Shown: in pieces, positions 1 through 10,925 of the stretch | How the letters are laid out: the number at the start of each line of letters is the position of its first letter | Position numbering within the stretch: position 1 is the stretch's first letter | NCBI RefSeq assembly: GCF_002161065.1 | Contig: NZ_NFLV01000002.1 | Coordinates: 124,001-188,000, forward strand | Origin: Eubacterium sp. An11 | Lineage (GTDB): Bacteria; Bacillota; Clostridia; Lachnospirales; Lachnospiraceae | Reading direction: 5' to 3' | DNA: 64,000 nucleotides | Notes under the pieces: generated by a model | Told to the model about the DNA's origin: nothing | Databases searched by the model: none | The model's input: the letters and a program-made list of their open reading frames with translations, nothing else | Made by a program: the position numbers and the translations under genes

Positions 1-578
1 AAGGTCTTGCCTGCGCCTGAAATCGCCTGATAGGTTGTTGCCACCACTTCTTTTGGTCCGAACTCTTTTAACGCGAAAAGAGCCGGCGCGTAGCTCTGAA
101 TGGAGCAGTTTGGTTTTACAGCCACAAAACCTCTGGTGGTTCCCAGACGTTTTTTCTGTGCAGCGATCACTTCAAAATGTTCCGGATTGATTTCCGGTAC
201 GACCATCGGCACATCCGGTGTCCATCTGTGAGCACTGTTGTTGGATACCACCGGTGTCTCTGTCTTTGCGTACTCATCCTCGATCGCACGGATTTCTTCT
301 TTGGACATATCTACTGCGCTGAAAACGAAGTCCACCTGAGAAGCTACTTTTTCCACTTCGTTTACATTCATGACAACGATATTCTTTACTGCCTCCGGCA
401 TCGGTGTCTGCATTTTCCAGCGTCCGCCTACCGCTTCCTCATAAGTTTTTCCTGCAGAACGCGGGCTTGCCGCGATGGTTGTCACCTCATACCACGGATG
501 ATTTTCCAGCAGAGAAATGAATCTCTGTCCCACCATTCCAGTTCCTCCGAGAATTCCGACTTTTAATTTCTGTTCCAT
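1..578 (-). CDS. asd: aspartate-semialdehyde dehydrogenase, partial (3' end outside the window)
   Basis: Makes aspartate 4-semialdehyde from aspartyl phosphate with NADPH, the branch point to lysine, threonine, methionine and diaminopimelate. The frame is open from an ATG at 578 to the window edge, about 192 codons. It starts MEQKLKVGILGGTGMVGQRF, the N-terminal NADP-binding loop, and includes KPNCSIQ, which carries the catalytic cysteine, near residue 160. This motif form belongs to the archaeal/fungal-type branch of the family, which is an inference from the motif. The gene lies 40 nt downstream of the serA-like gene on the same strand, so it is probably the next member of the leuB-ilvD-ilvB-serA operon. 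The C-terminal half is not visible. Confidence 0.93.
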   Translation of the reverse strand, partial: MEQKLKVGILGGTGMVGQRFISLLENHPWYEVTTIAASPRSAGKTYEEAVGGRWKMQTPMPEAVKNIVVMNVNEVEKVASQVDFVFSAVDMSKEEIRAIEDEYAKTETPVVSNNSAHRWTPDVPMVVPEINPEHFEVIAAQKKRLGTTRGFVAVKPNCSIQSYAPALFALKEFGPKEVVATTYQAISGAGKT

Positions 579-618
579 TTGTTATCTCCCTTAGTATTCT
601 TTCCCTGTTTTATTATTT

Positions 619-1782
619 TTATTTGATCACTCTGACTTTCAGTACGCCGTCGATGGCTTCCAGTTTGCTCACCGCTTCTTCCGTGATCGGAGCATCCAGA
701 TCAAAGATGGCGTAAGAATAATTATCTTTAGCCTTATTACTCATTTCTGTAATATTAATGTTATCCTTGGAAAACATTCCGGTAAACTGTGTCAGCATAT
801 TTGGGATATTTCTGTGTAAAATGGCAATACGTCCCTGTGTCTGGCAAACTCCCATGTCAACGTTCGGGAAGTTCACGGAATTACGGATATTTCCGTTTTC
901 CAGATAATCCATCAACTGTTCCACAGCCATCACTGCGCAGTTCTCCTCAGACTCTTCTGTGGAAGCGCCCAGATGAGGGAACGCGATAACGCCGTCCACT
1001 GAGGCAACCTTCGGGGTAGGGAAATCTGTCACATAATGACGGAGTCTTCCTTCCTGCAGCGCCTCCACCACAGCATCCTCATCCACCAGACCATTTCTGG
1101 CAAAGTTCAGAATTGTTGCAGACGGTTTCATCTTTGCGATTCCATCTCTGCCCACCATATTTCTTGTGGTGTCCATCAGAGGAACATGTACGGAAATAAA
1201 ATCACAGTGCTCAAAAATCTCATCCACAGAATTTACATGGTGCACAGAGCGGGAAAGGTTCCATGCGCTCTTTAAGGACAGATACGGATCGTAGCCATAA
1301 ACATCCATACCAAGATTTCTCGCCGCATTGGCAACCAGAACGCCGATGGCTCCCAGGCCGATGACACCGATCTTCTTTTTCTGGATTTCTGTTCCGGCAA
1401 AAGCTTTTTTGGCTTTTTCCATCGCCTTGGTGATATCCGGATTATTTTTATTCTCCTGTACCCAGTGGTTTCCTCCGATAAGGTCACGGGAGGACAGAAG
1501 CATTCCGGCAATGACCAGCTCCTTTACGCCGTTGGCGTTGGCGCCCGGTGTATTGAATACGACAATTCCTTTTTCTGCGTAATCGCTGACAGGAATATTG
1601 TTGACGCCGGCTCCGGCACGGGCAACCGCCAGAAGATTCGGAACATCCTGCATTTCATGCATGGCTGCGCTTCTCACCAGCACAGCGTCTGCCTCCTGCA
1701 GATCTTCCACCTCTTTATAATTCTCATCAAAAATTGACAGTCCAACCTTAGAAATCGGATTTAAGCATTTGTACTGAAACAT
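619..1782 (-). CDS. serA: D-3-phosphoglycerate dehydrogenase (SerA-like, with C-terminal ACT domain)
   Basis: A 387-residue 2-hydroxyacid dehydrogenase expected to oxidise 3-phosphoglycerate to 3-phosphohydroxypyruvate, the first step of serine synthesis. The Rossmann motif GLGAIG is at about residues 142-147, the catalytic Arg in NFARNG at about 229 and the catalytic His in FPHLGAS at about 270. Residues 316-387 form an ACT domain, usually the serine-sensing site. The start has a good ribosome-binding site (AAAGGAG). No serC lies next to it; instead it sits between ilvB and asd. A related 2-hydroxyacid specificity cannot be excluded from sequence alone, but length and the ACT domain favour SerA. 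Confidence 0.9.
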   Translation of the reverse strand: MFQYKCLNPISKVGLSIFDENYKEVEDLQEADAVLVRSAAMHEMQDVPNLLAVARAGAGVNNIPVSDYAEKGIVVFNTPGANANGVKELVIAGMLLSSRDLIGGNHWVQENKNNPDITKAMEKAKKAFAGTEIQKKKIGVIGLGAIGVLVANAARNLGMDVYGYDPYLSLKSAWNLSRSVHHVNSVDEIFEHCDFISVHVPLMDTTRNMVGRDGIAKMKPSATILNFARNGLVDEDAVVEALQEGRLRHYVTDFPTPKVASVDGVIAFPHLGASTEESEENCAVMAVEQLMDYLENGNIRNSVNFPNVDMGVCQTQGRIAILHRNIPNMLTQFTGMFSKDNINITEMSNKAKDNYSYAIFDLDAPITEEAVSKLEAIDGVLKVRVIK

Positions 1783-1895
1783 AATTGAGTCTCCTTTTTT
1801 AATAGATGTATGGGTAAAGACAGAATATCTCTGTCAAAAGACACCCGGGTTCATAAGCTTTCTCACAAAGTCCGCTCCCCGGCTCCGGGCATCCA

Positions 1896-3584
1896 TTATT
1901 CTTTTGCTGCCAGGTCTTCCTCTGTAAACGCCTCATCAATGGAATCCCCCGGCGCTACCATCGGCCATACTTTATCATCGCTGTCAATGATACAGTCAAT
2001 GAGATATGGCTCTCCGCAGGACAGCGCCTCGCCAAAGGCCTTTTCGAACTCTTCCATATTTGTAACACGGGACGCTCTTGCTCCCATGGCTTCCGCCAGC
2101 TTCACAAAATCCACTTTGTCATTCAAAGTGGTTGCGGAATAACGTTTTCCATAGAACAGATTCTGCCACTGGCGAACCATTCCCAGCACATGGTTGTTGA
2201 TGACAACCTCGATCACCGGTACCTCTGACCGGGTGGCAGTGGCGATCTCATTCATATTCATACGGAAGCATCCGTCTCCCGCAATATTGACAACCACCTT
2301 ATCCGGACATCCGATCTTGGCGCCGATAGCTGCACCCAGACCATATCCCATGGTACCCAGACCGCCGGAAGTCAGGAACTGACGTGGTCTTGTATATTTA
2401 TAAAACTGTGCTGCCCACATCTGATGCTGTCCCACTTCTGTGGTGATGATGGCATCTCCCTTTGTCATATCATAAATCTTCTCGATGACTCCGGGACCGG
2501 AAAGCTGATCCTGATGATAGGTCAGCGGATATTTTTCTTTTAACGCCTGCACGTGCTGAATCCATTCCGGATGATGCTGTTCTTTGATCCGCTTATTAAA
2601 AATAGTCAGCACTGCCTTGATATCGCCAACGATGGAAATATCCACCATGATATTTTTATTGATTTCCGCCGGATCAATATCAATCTGAATAATTTTGGCA
2701 TTTTTTGCAAATGTTTTGGCATTGCCGTAGACACGGTCGCTGAACCGGCAGCCGATGGCAATCAGAACATCTGCCTCAGACACACCGATGTTGGAAGCCT
2801 TCGTTCCGTGCATACCAAGCATTCCTGTGTACAGCGGATCGTCTCCCGGAAAAACTCCCTTACCCATCAGGGTATCGCAAACCGGAGCATCCACTTTTTT
2901 CACAAATTCCCGCACCTGCTCGCTGGCATCGGACAGGACGCAGCCGCCACCCAGCAGGATATAAGGACGTTTCGCCGTGCGGAGCACCTCAGAAGCTTCT
3001 TTCATGCTTCTCTCACGGATGGTGTCGCAGACCGGATGGATCTTCACCGGTTTTACGGACTCAAAATACGTTTTTGCCGCTGTCACATCCTTGGTAACAT
3101 CAATGAGCACAGGGCCTTTTCTTCCCGACTGCGCGATACGGAATGCGTCCCGGATGGTATCCGCCAGCTTTTCAATGTCCTTTACAATATAATTATGTTT
3201 GGTTATCGGCATGGTGACGCCTTTGATATCAATCTCCTGGAAGGAGTCCTTTCCAAGAAGGCTCACTCCGACGTTTGCCGTGATCGCCACCACCGGGATG
3301 GAATCCATATAAGCTGTGGCAAGACCGGTAACCAGGTTGGTTGCTCCCGGTCCGGAAGTCGCCATGCACACGCCGACCTTCCCCGTGGCCCGGGCATACC
3401 CGTCCGCCGCGTGGGCTGCGCCCTGTTCATGGGAAGTCAGAATGTGATGGATTTCACCGCTGTGTTTATATAATTCATCATAAATGTTCAAAATCGCACC
3501 GCCCGGATAACCGAAGACGGTATCCACGCCCTGCTCTTTCAGACATTCAATCACGATTTCTGAACCATTCAGAATCTGTCTCAT
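1896..3584 (-). CDS. ilvB: acetolactate synthase, large (catalytic) subunit
   Basis: This 562-residue thiamine-diphosphate enzyme condenses two pyruvates to acetolactate (valine/leucine) or pyruvate with 2-oxobutyrate (isoleucine). The N-terminal pyrimidine-binding domain has the catalytic glutamate in TSHEQGAAHAADGYAR. The C-terminal ThDP-binding motif runs from GDGCFRMNMNE to a downstream NNH, and the length is normal for the family. It lies 99 nt downstream of ilvD and 113 nt upstream of serA on the same strand. No regulatory subunit gene (ilvN/ilvH) and no ilvC are present in the window, which is unusual for an ilv cluster. The ATG is preceded by AAAGGA at rather long spacing (11 nt). Confidence 0.93.
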   Translation of the reverse strand: MRQILNGSEIVIECLKEQGVDTVFGYPGGAILNIYDELYKHSGEIHHILTSHEQGAAHAADGYARATGKVGVCMATSGPGATNLVTGLATAYMDSIPVVAITANVGVSLLGKDSFQEIDIKGVTMPITKHNYIVKDIEKLADTIRDAFRIAQSGRKGPVLIDVTKDVTAAKTYFESVKPVKIHPVCDTIRERSMKEASEVLRTAKRPYILLGGGCVLSDASEQVREFVKKVDAPVCDTLMGKGVFPGDDPLYTGMLGMHGTKASNIGVSEADVLIAIGCRFSDRVYGNAKTFAKNAKIIQIDIDPAEINKNIMVDISIVGDIKAVLTIFNKRIKEQHHPEWIQHVQALKEKYPLTYHQDQLSGPGVIEKIYDMTKGDAIITTEVGQHQMWAAQFYKYTRPRQFLTSGGLGTMGYGLGAAIGAKIGCPDKVVVNIAGDGCFRMNMNEIATATRSEVPVIEVVINNHVLGMVRQWQNLFYGKRYSATTLNDKVDFVKLAEAMGARASRVTNMEEFEKAFGEALSCGEPYLIDCIIDSDDKVWPMVAPGDSIDEAFTEEDLAAKE

Positions 3585-3683
3585 CTGGTTTCAATCCTTT
3601 CCAAAAATACATTTCTTCCGGCAGCGGGCGGATGCCCACAGCGCCGGATCTTATCCTCTTATTTTCCAAATGTCCCTCAGACA

Positions 3684-5357
3684 TTATTTCAGCTGATTCA
3701 CATCCAGCACCGCTCCTCTGTTTCCGGATGTAACGAGAGCTGCGTAGCGAAGCAGATAGCCATCTTTGATCTTTGGTTCTCTCGGCTGCCATTTTGCTTT
3801 TCTGGCTGCCATCTCTTCATCAGAGATATCCACGTTCAGACTGTTATTCGGAATGTCGATCTTAATGATATCTCCCTCTTCCACCAGAGCGATCGGTCCG
3901 CCCACGGCTGCTTCCGGAGAGACATGTCCGATGGAAGCTCCTCTGGATGCGCCGGAGAAACGGCCGTCTGTGATAAGAGCCACGGAATCTCCCAGTCCCA
4001 TACCGGCGATGGCGGAGGTCGGATTGAGCATTTCTCTCATGCCCGGACCGCCTTTTGGTCCCTCGTAACGGATGACAACCACATCGCCAGGAACGATCTT
4101 TCCGCCCTTGATAGCCGCGATGGCGTCTTCTTCACAGTCAAAGACACGGGCCGGCCCTTCGTGAACCATCATTTCCGGTACCACTGCAGACTGTTTTACG
4201 ATACCGGTATCCGGTGCCAGATTACCTCTGAGGACAGCAATTCCGCCATGCTCCATATAAGGATTGTCGATCGGACGGATGACTTCCGGATTCTTATTGT
4301 ATGCATGGGCAATGTTCTCACCGACGGTCTTACCTGTCACGGTGATAGCGTCCTCATAAAGAAGACCTTTTTTGCTCAGCTCATTCATTACGGCATACAC
4401 GCCGCCAGCTGCATTGAGATCCTCCATGTAAGTCGGACCTGCCGGTGCCAGGTGACAGAGGTTCGGTGTCTTCTCGCTGATCTCATTGGCAATGTCCATG
4501 TTCAGCTCAATTCCTGCCTCATGGGCGATGGCCGGAAGATGCAGCATAGTGTTGGTGGAACATCCCAGGGCCATATCCACTGTCAGACAGTTTAAAAAGG
4601 CTTCTCTGGTCATGATATCGCTCGGACGGATATTCTCTCTGTAAAGATCCATAACTCTCATACCGGCATGTTTTGCCAGACGGATTCTCTCGGAGAATAC
4701 TGCCGGAATGGTTCCGTTGCCCTGAAGTCCAAGGCCGATCACTTCCGTCATACAGTTCATGGAATTGGCGGTATACATACCGGAGCAGGAACCGCAGGTC
4801 GGACATACGTTGTTGACATATTCCTCTACCTTTTCTTCTGTCATCTTACCGGCCTCATAAGCTCCCACCGCCTCGAACATGGAAGATAAACTTCTCTTGC
4901 AGCCATCCACGCGTCCTGCAAGCATCGGGCCGCCGCTCACGAAGATCGTCGGCACGTTGATTCTTGCCGCTGCCATCAGAAGACCCGGCACATTTTTATC
5001 GCAGTTCGGAATCATCACAAGTGCGTCAAACTGATGGGCTTTTGCCAGACATTCTGTGGAATCAGCAATCAATTCTCTTGTAACCAGTGAATATTTCATA
5101 CCCACATGTCCCATGGCGATACCGTCACAGACCGCGATGGCCGGAACAACGATCGGAGTTCCTCCCGCCATGGCAACACCCATCTTTACTGCTTCTGTAA
5201 TTTTATCCAGGTTCATATGTCCCGGAACAATCTCACTATAAGAACTTACCACACCGACCAGCGGACGATCCAGCTCTTCCTTTGTAAAACCCAATGCGTT
5301 AAATAAGGAACGATGCGGCGCCTGCTGCATTCCTTTTTTTACATTATCACTTCTCAT
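3684..5357 (-). CDS. ilvD: dihydroxy-acid dehydratase
   Basis: Dehydrates 2,3-dihydroxy-isovalerate and 2,3-dihydroxy-3-methylvalerate to the 2-oxo acids for valine/leucine and isoleucine. The 557-residue protein has the iron-sulfur cysteines of the IlvD/Edd family in [11 protein letters not shown] and [18 protein letters not shown]. The ATG at 5357 is chosen over the in-frame GTG at 5360 because GGAGG lies 8 nt upstream of it. The gene follows leuB after a 33-nt gap and precedes ilvB, so all are probably on one transcript. Confidence 0.95.
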   Translation of the reverse strand: MRSDNVKKGMQQAPHRSLFNALGFTKEELDRPLVGVVSSYSEIVPGHMNLDKITEAVKMGVAMAGGTPIVVPAIAVCDGIAMGHVGMKYSLVTRELIADSTECLAKAHQFDALVMIPNCDKNVPGLLMAAARINVPTIFVSGGPMLAGRVDGCKRSLSSMFEAVGAYEAGKMTEEKVEEYVNNVCPTCGSCSGMYTANSMNCMTEVIGLGLQGNGTIPAVFSERIRLAKHAGMRVMDLYRENIRPSDIMTREAFLNCLTVDMALGCSTNTMLHLPAIAHEAGIELNMDIANEISEKTPNLCHLAPAGPTYMEDLNAAGGVYAVMNELSKKGLLYEDAITVTGKTVGENIAHAYNKNPEVIRPIDNPYMEHGGIAVLRGNLAPDTGIVKQSAVVPEMMVHEGPARVFDCEEDAIAAIKGGKIVPGDVVVIRYEGPKGGPGMREMLNPTSAIAGMGLGDSVALITDGRFSGASRGASIGHVSPEAAVGGPIALVEEGDIIKIDIPNNSLNVDISDEEMAARKAKWQPREPKIKDGYLLRYAALVTSGNRGAVLDVNQLK

Positions 5358-5390
5358 CACTATTACCTCCAGTTTCCAATATACTGTGTT

Positions 5391-6473
5391 TTATATTCTG
5401 GCCGCGATCAGGTCACCCATCTCTTTGGTTCCCACTTCTTTCATGCCTTCTGACATGATATCTCCTGTGCGGTAGCCGTCTTTCAATACCTGCTTCACTG
5501 CCCGTTCCACATCATCCGCGGCCTCATCCATGTTGAGGGAATACCGCAGCAGCATTGCCGCTGATAAGATTGTCGCAATCGGATTCGCCAGATTCTTTCC
5601 GGCAATATCCGGCGCGGAACCGTGGCTTGGTTCATACAGACCAAAACTTCCTTCTTTCAGGCTGGCGGAAGACAACATTCCGATCGATCCGGTCACCATG
5701 CTGGCCTCGTCAGACAAAATATCACCAAACATATTTTCCGTTAAAATCACATCAAACTGTTTCGGATCTCTCACCAGCTGCATAGCGCAGTTGTCCACCA
5801 GCATGTGTTCCAGAGTAACCTCCGGATAATCCTCTGCCACCTCGTTCACCACTTTTCTCCAGAGTCTGGAGCTGTCCAGCACGTTTGCTTTATCGACGCT
5901 GGTCACTTTCTTTCTTCTCTTCATGGCAATCTCGAAAGCGCGGATGGCAATGCGGCGGATCTCATTCTCATTGTAGCAGAGAGTGTCCGTTGCCTTCAGT
6001 ACGCCATTCTCTTCCACAGTTTCTCTGGCTCCGAAATACAGGCCTCCTGTCAGCTCCCGCATGACCACCAGATCAAATCCGTCTCCAATGATATCTTCCC
6101 GAAGCGGGCAGGCGTCCTTTAACTCCTCATACAGATATGCCGGACGCATATTGGCGAATAATCCCAGGCCTTTGCGGATAGCAAGAAGCCCCGCCTCCGG
6201 TCTTAAATCTGCCGGAAGCTTATACCACGGTGAAGTGTTGGTATCTCCTCCGATAGAACCCATCAGCACTGCATCACAGCTCTTTGCCGTCTCCAGAGCT
6301 TCCTCTGTCAGAGGCCTGCCATGTACGTCAATGGATGCTCCTCCCAGAAGAATCTCTGTATATTCCAATTCTTTTGAATATTTTTCTGCAACCTTATTCA
6401 TTACCTTGAGTGCTTCGGCAACAATCTCCGGGCCAATGCCGTCGCCCCGAATGACGCCAATCTTGTAACTCAT
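5391..6473 (-). CDS. leuB: 3-isopropylmalate dehydrogenase
   Basis: Oxidatively decarboxylates 3-isopropylmalate in leucine synthesis. The 360-residue protein begins MSYKIGVIRGDGIGPEI, the classic start of the family. It also carries the substrate-binding arginines around MRPAYLYEEL, a metal-site aspartate in DILSDEASMVTGSIGM, and HGSAPDIAGKNLANPIA near the NAD site. The ATG at 6473 is preferred to in-frame ATGs at 6482 and 6602: AAAGGG lies 9 nt ahead of it, while for 6482 the same sequence would abut the start codon. It is the first gene of the operon continuing into ilvD, ilvB, serA and asd. The leader upstream contains a GC-rich hairpin (about 6550-6577). Confidence 0.94.
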   Translation of the reverse strand: MSYKIGVIRGDGIGPEIVAEALKVMNKVAEKYSKELEYTEILLGGASIDVHGRPLTEEALETAKSCDAVLMGSIGGDTNTSPWYKLPADLRPEAGLLAIRKGLGLFANMRPAYLYEELKDACPLREDIIGDGFDLVVMRELTGGLYFGARETVEENGVLKATDTLCYNENEIRRIAIRAFEIAMKRRKKVTSVDKANVLDSSRLWRKVVNEVAEDYPEVTLEHMLVDNCAMQLVRDPKQFDVILTENMFGDILSDEASMVTGSIGMLSSASLKEGSFGLYEPSHGSAPDIAGKNLANPIATILSAAMLLRYSLNMDEAADDVERAVKQVLKDGYRTGDIMSEGMKEVGTKEMGDLIAARI

Positions 6474-6549
6474 CTGCTTCATCCCTTTCTCTTTTCTGGT
6501 TTTCTGCTGCCGGATGCTCTTCCCGTTCTCTTCTTTCTTTATATGCCGC

Positions 6550-6577
6550 GTCCGGAAAAGAATCCCGGACGCCGCGC
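6550..6577 (-). promoter_or_regulatory. GC-rich hairpin in the leuB leader
   Basis: On the minus strand the arms GCGTCCGG and CCGGACGC face each other across an 8-nt AT-rich loop, about 80 nt upstream of the leuB start. There is no T-run after it, so it does not read as a simple terminator. No leucine-rich leader peptide or T-box was found around it. A role in attenuation or mRNA stability is possible but not shown. Confidence 0.4.
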
Positions 6578-6705
6578 GAACATCATTTTTATGTAAAAGC
6601 ACCGGATATACAGATACTCACAGTTAATAATCATATCTCATTTTCCCATCATAATCAATGATTTTTGCAGGTTTTTCATGATACTTCTTTCATTTTATAA
6701 GATTT

Positions 6706-7563
6706 TTACTGGTTTTTTTCCAATTTTTTCTGAATATCTGAAAGAAACTCCTCCCAGGCATCCTCGTGACGGACAAAATAAAGAGGACATAACTTTCCGG
6801 TCACATCATAATGGCGGATGACATCCGACGACGAAAGACCGTAGGTGGCACACAGCCAGGCGGTGAGTTTCACCAGAGAACGGTACGTTTTTTTCGTAAA
6901 CTTTCCATTCTCTTTTCTGTGACAGCACTCAATGGAAATCGTATCCGAATTCCTCTCATTAGACGCGTAGGAAATCTCATCGAGAGGAATGCACTGGATA
7001 ATCTCTCCGTCCAATCCTATGATAAAATGGCTGCTCGCCTTTGTCAGATGAGTATCTTTCAGATTCTCAAAATAGTTCCTGTTCTCCTCGGCAGTGGAAC
7101 CTGCGTTGGCCACATAATGGACCACAATGCCATTGACCTGTTCCAGAGGGATACCGCTGCGGCTGTAAGGATTCTCCACAATAAAATCCTGAATGATCTC
7201 CGGTCTGCCGCAGGGTCCCTCCTCCGCAGGAAGGATCTGATAATCGTCACCGGCGGAAATCTCCCGCTGCACTGTGCCGGGTTCTCTCCTTGTGAAAGGA
7301 TTCCAGCGGATCGCATGGCCAAACACCACCACTGCCAGAGACAGCATGCAGATGGTCCCGGCAATCTCCAGATTTTTCCGGGTAAAGATCCCCTGTTTCT
7401 TTGTTTTCCCTGTTTTTCTTTTCTTTCTATTGAAAATCCTGTTCTTCCTTGTTCTCTTTTTTTTGCGGGATAATGCCTTTTTATATAGAAGCTTCTGGTA
7501 CGCACAGAGTCTTTTACGGCTCTTTTCGCCATTCTTCCCTCCTGGAAAATTCTTCTGAGCCAA
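6706..7563 (-). CDS. membrane-anchored N-acetylmuramoyl-L-alanine amidase (Amidase_2/PGRP fold)
   Basis: Cleaves the bond between N-acetylmuramic acid and the stem peptide of peptidoglycan. The roughly 285-residue product has a very basic cytoplasmic tail (residues 1-65), one membrane segment (about 68-85) and an outside amidase domain. Likely zinc ligands are in IVVHYVAN, RHYDVTGKLCP and the SSHFIIG strand region. The in-frame start is a TTG at 7563 with GGAAAGGA 9 nt upstream. However, the strongest Shine-Dalgarno in the area (AGGAGG) serves an ATG at 7532 that opens a different frame, which would reach the amidase frame only by a -1 shift at the A8 run (7457-7464). The N-terminus is therefore uncertain. 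The catalytic domain is not in doubt. Confidence 0.85.
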   Translation of the reverse strand: MAQKNFPGGKNGEKSRKRLCAYQKLLYKKALSRKKKRTRKNRIFNRKKRKTGKTKKQGIFTRKNLEIAGTICMLSLAVVVFGHAIRWNPFTRREPGTVQREISAGDDYQILPAEEGPCGRPEIIQDFIVENPYSRSGIPLEQVNGIVVHYVANAGSTAEENRNYFENLKDTHLTKASSHFIIGLDGEIIQCIPLDEISYASNERNSDTISIECCHRKENGKFTKKTYRSLVKLTAWLCATYGLSSSDVIRHYDVTGKLCPLYFVRHEDAWEEFLSDIQKKLEKNQ

Positions 7564-7786
7564 AATAAACGGTCCTTTCCTGAATATTTCCTTTCCCCGA
7601 AATGAATTATATCGAATACGATATGATAAAACTCAAAAAACACCCTATAAGAAAAACAGGCTGTGCAGATTGGTTCCCATGGTTTCCATCCATCTGCAGC
7701 AGCCTGTTCCATATTATCTGGAATACCTTACCGCAAGTCTGTATTCCTCGTATGTTTCCATCCTATTATATGATGGCGTCTTTCCA

Positions 7787-9301
<1,515 letters not shown>

Positions 9302-9303
9302 TT

Positions 9304-9333
9304 ATGTTATCATAAAAAATCAGATTTTGTCAA
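9304..9333 (-). promoter_or_regulatory. predicted sigma-A promoter of guaB
   Basis: On the minus strand TTGACA (9328-9333) is followed after 18 nt by TAACAT (9304-9309). The guaB start lies about 60 nt downstream. No purine riboswitch core was recognised in the leader. Confidence 0.5.
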
Positions 9334-9464
9334 CAAGTCAATCATACGTTTTTTTATCTGAAATCTCATAAATTCTTAGTGAAATTCACAGTATATTAGT
9401 TCTTTTCTCCTCTGTGTTTTTCGTAAACGGACGTCTGTCTTTTCCCGGCGTATTTTTTTGTATC

Positions 9465-9516
9465 AAAAAGGAAGGGATATCCTCCCGCATCAAAGATACC
9501 GGAAAATATCCCTCCC
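9465..9516 (-). terminator. intrinsic terminator after nfnB
   Basis: On the minus strand GGGAGGGATAT pairs with ATATCCCTTCC (one mismatch) across a 25-30 nt loop, followed by TTTTTG. It lies just downstream of the nfnB stop codon and ends the nfnAB unit before guaB. Confidence 0.6.
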
Positions 9517-9526
9517 ATAATTGCAT

Positions 9527-10924
9527 TTATTTTGCTGATAATTTTGCGTCGATCGCTGCTGCCGCGCGCTTTCCTGCTCCCATAGCAAGGATAACGGTAG
9601 CCGCTCCAGTTACAGTGTCTCCGCCGGCGTATACATTCTCTTTGGAGGACTCCATGGTCTCTTCATTGACAATGATACCGCCCCATTTCTGGCATTCCAA
9701 TCCCGGTGTGGTATGACGGATCAACGGGTTCGGGCTCTGTCCGATGGCGATGATGACTGTCTCCACATCCATCACATAGTTGGAACCTTCAATCGGCTCC
9801 GGACGTCTTCTTCCGGATGCATCCGGCTCACCCAGCTGCTGCTTGACGATTTCCATTCCTTTTACCCAGCCGTTTTCGTCACCGAGAATGGCAGCCGGAT
9901 TGTTCAGGAAACGGAAAATGATTCCCTCTTCTTTCGCGTGATGAAGCTCTTCCAGACGGGCCGGTGCCTCCTCCTCGCTTCTTCTGTATACGATATAAAC
10001 TTCTTCAGCTCCCAGACGTTTCGCAGTTCTTGCGGCATCCATAGCCACATTACCTGCTCCCACGACAGCCACTCTTCTGCCCACCTTGACAGGAGTCGGA
10101 GCCTCCGGGAACTTGTATGCTTTCATCAGGTTCACACGGGTCAGAAACTCATTGGCAGAATATACTCCCAGGAGATTCTCGCCAGGAATATTTAAGAAAC
10201 GCGGAAGTCCCGCTCCGCTTCCCACAAATACTGCCTCATAACCGTCTTCCATCAGCTCATCGATGGTAACGGAACGGCCCACGATCACGTTAGTGTCGAT
10301 CTTCACACCCAGATCTTCCACACTCTTGATCTCTCTGGCAACCAGATCTTTCGGCAGACGGAACTCCGGAATACCGTAGCTTAACACACCGCCGGCCTTA
10401 TGTAAAGCTTCAAAAATCGTAACGTCGTAACCTTTTTTGATAAGCTCTCCGGCACAGGTCAATCCTGCAGGACCGGAACCTACCACAGCCACTTTATGGC
10501 CATTTTTCTCAATGTCCACTTCCACTGGTTTCGCGTGTGCCATATGATAGTCAGCCACAAAACGCTCCATACGTCCGATACCCACCGGTTCGCCTTTGAT
10601 GCCGCGGACACATTTGCCCTCGCACTGGTTCTCCTGCGGACATACACGGCCGCAGATTGCCGGCAGCGCATTCTCACTGGTGATCACTTCATAAGCGCCC
10701 TCAAAGTCGCCTTCTGCCACTTTAGCCACGAACTCCGGAATCGGAACGTTAACCGGACATCCGCCGACACACGGTTTATTCTTACAGTTCAAACAACGGG
10801 TTGCCTCTTCCACAGCCATCTCTGCCGTGTAGCCGAGAGCCACCTCGTCAAAGTTTTTATTTCTTACATTTGGGTCCTGTTCCGGCATCGGAACCTTAGT
10901 CAGACTCATATTCTTTTTTGCCAT
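9527..10924 (-). CDS. nfnB: NADPH-dependent glutamate synthase small-subunit-like protein / NfnB-type flavoprotein
   Basis: A 465-residue flavin protein of the GltD family. The N-terminal ferredoxin-like domain has the cysteine sets CLNCKNKPCVGGCPV and CGRVCPQENQCEGKCV. The FAD-binding fold (VVGSGPAGLTCA) and the NADPH-binding fold (VVGAGNVAMDAART) follow. Paired directly with an FAD/[2Fe-2S] subunit 1 nt upstream, it matches the arrangement of NfnAB, the NADH-dependent reduced-ferredoxin:NADP+ oxidoreductase that balances NADH, NADPH and ferredoxin in anaerobes. ATG 10924 has GGGGAG upstream. A GltD role is less likely because no large glutamate synthase gene is near. Confidence 0.85.
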   Translation of the reverse strand: MAKKNMSLTKVPMPEQDPNVRNKNFDEVALGYTAEMAVEEATRCLNCKNKPCVGGCPVNVPIPEFVAKVAEGDFEGAYEVITSENALPAICGRVCPQENQCEGKCVRGIKGEPVGIGRMERFVADYHMAHAKPVEVDIEKNGHKVAVVGSGPAGLTCAGELIKKGYDVTIFEALHKAGGVLSYGIPEFRLPKDLVAREIKSVEDLGVKIDTNVIVGRSVTIDELMEDGYEAVFVGSGAGLPRFLNIPGENLLGVYSANEFLTRVNLMKAYKFPEAPTPVKVGRRVAVVGAGNVAMDAARTAKRLGAEEVYIVYRRSEEEAPARLEELHHAKEEGIIFRFLNNPAAILGDENGWVKGMEIVKQQLGEPDASGRRRPEPIEGSNYVMDVETVIIAIGQSPNPLIRHTTPGLECQKWGGIIVNEETMESSKENVYAGGDTVTGAATVILAMGAGKRAAAAIDAKLSAK

Positions 10925-10925
10925 T

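Noticed and set aside
2553-3473. A 306-codon plus-strand open frame opposite ilvB
   Set aside because: It lies wholly antisense to a gene with clear family motifs, has no ribosome-binding site and no recognisable domain. Its open length follows from the codon bias of ilvB.
3924-4595. A 223-codon plus-strand open frame opposite ilvD
   Set aside because: Shadow of ilvD in the reverse direction; no start signal and no family.
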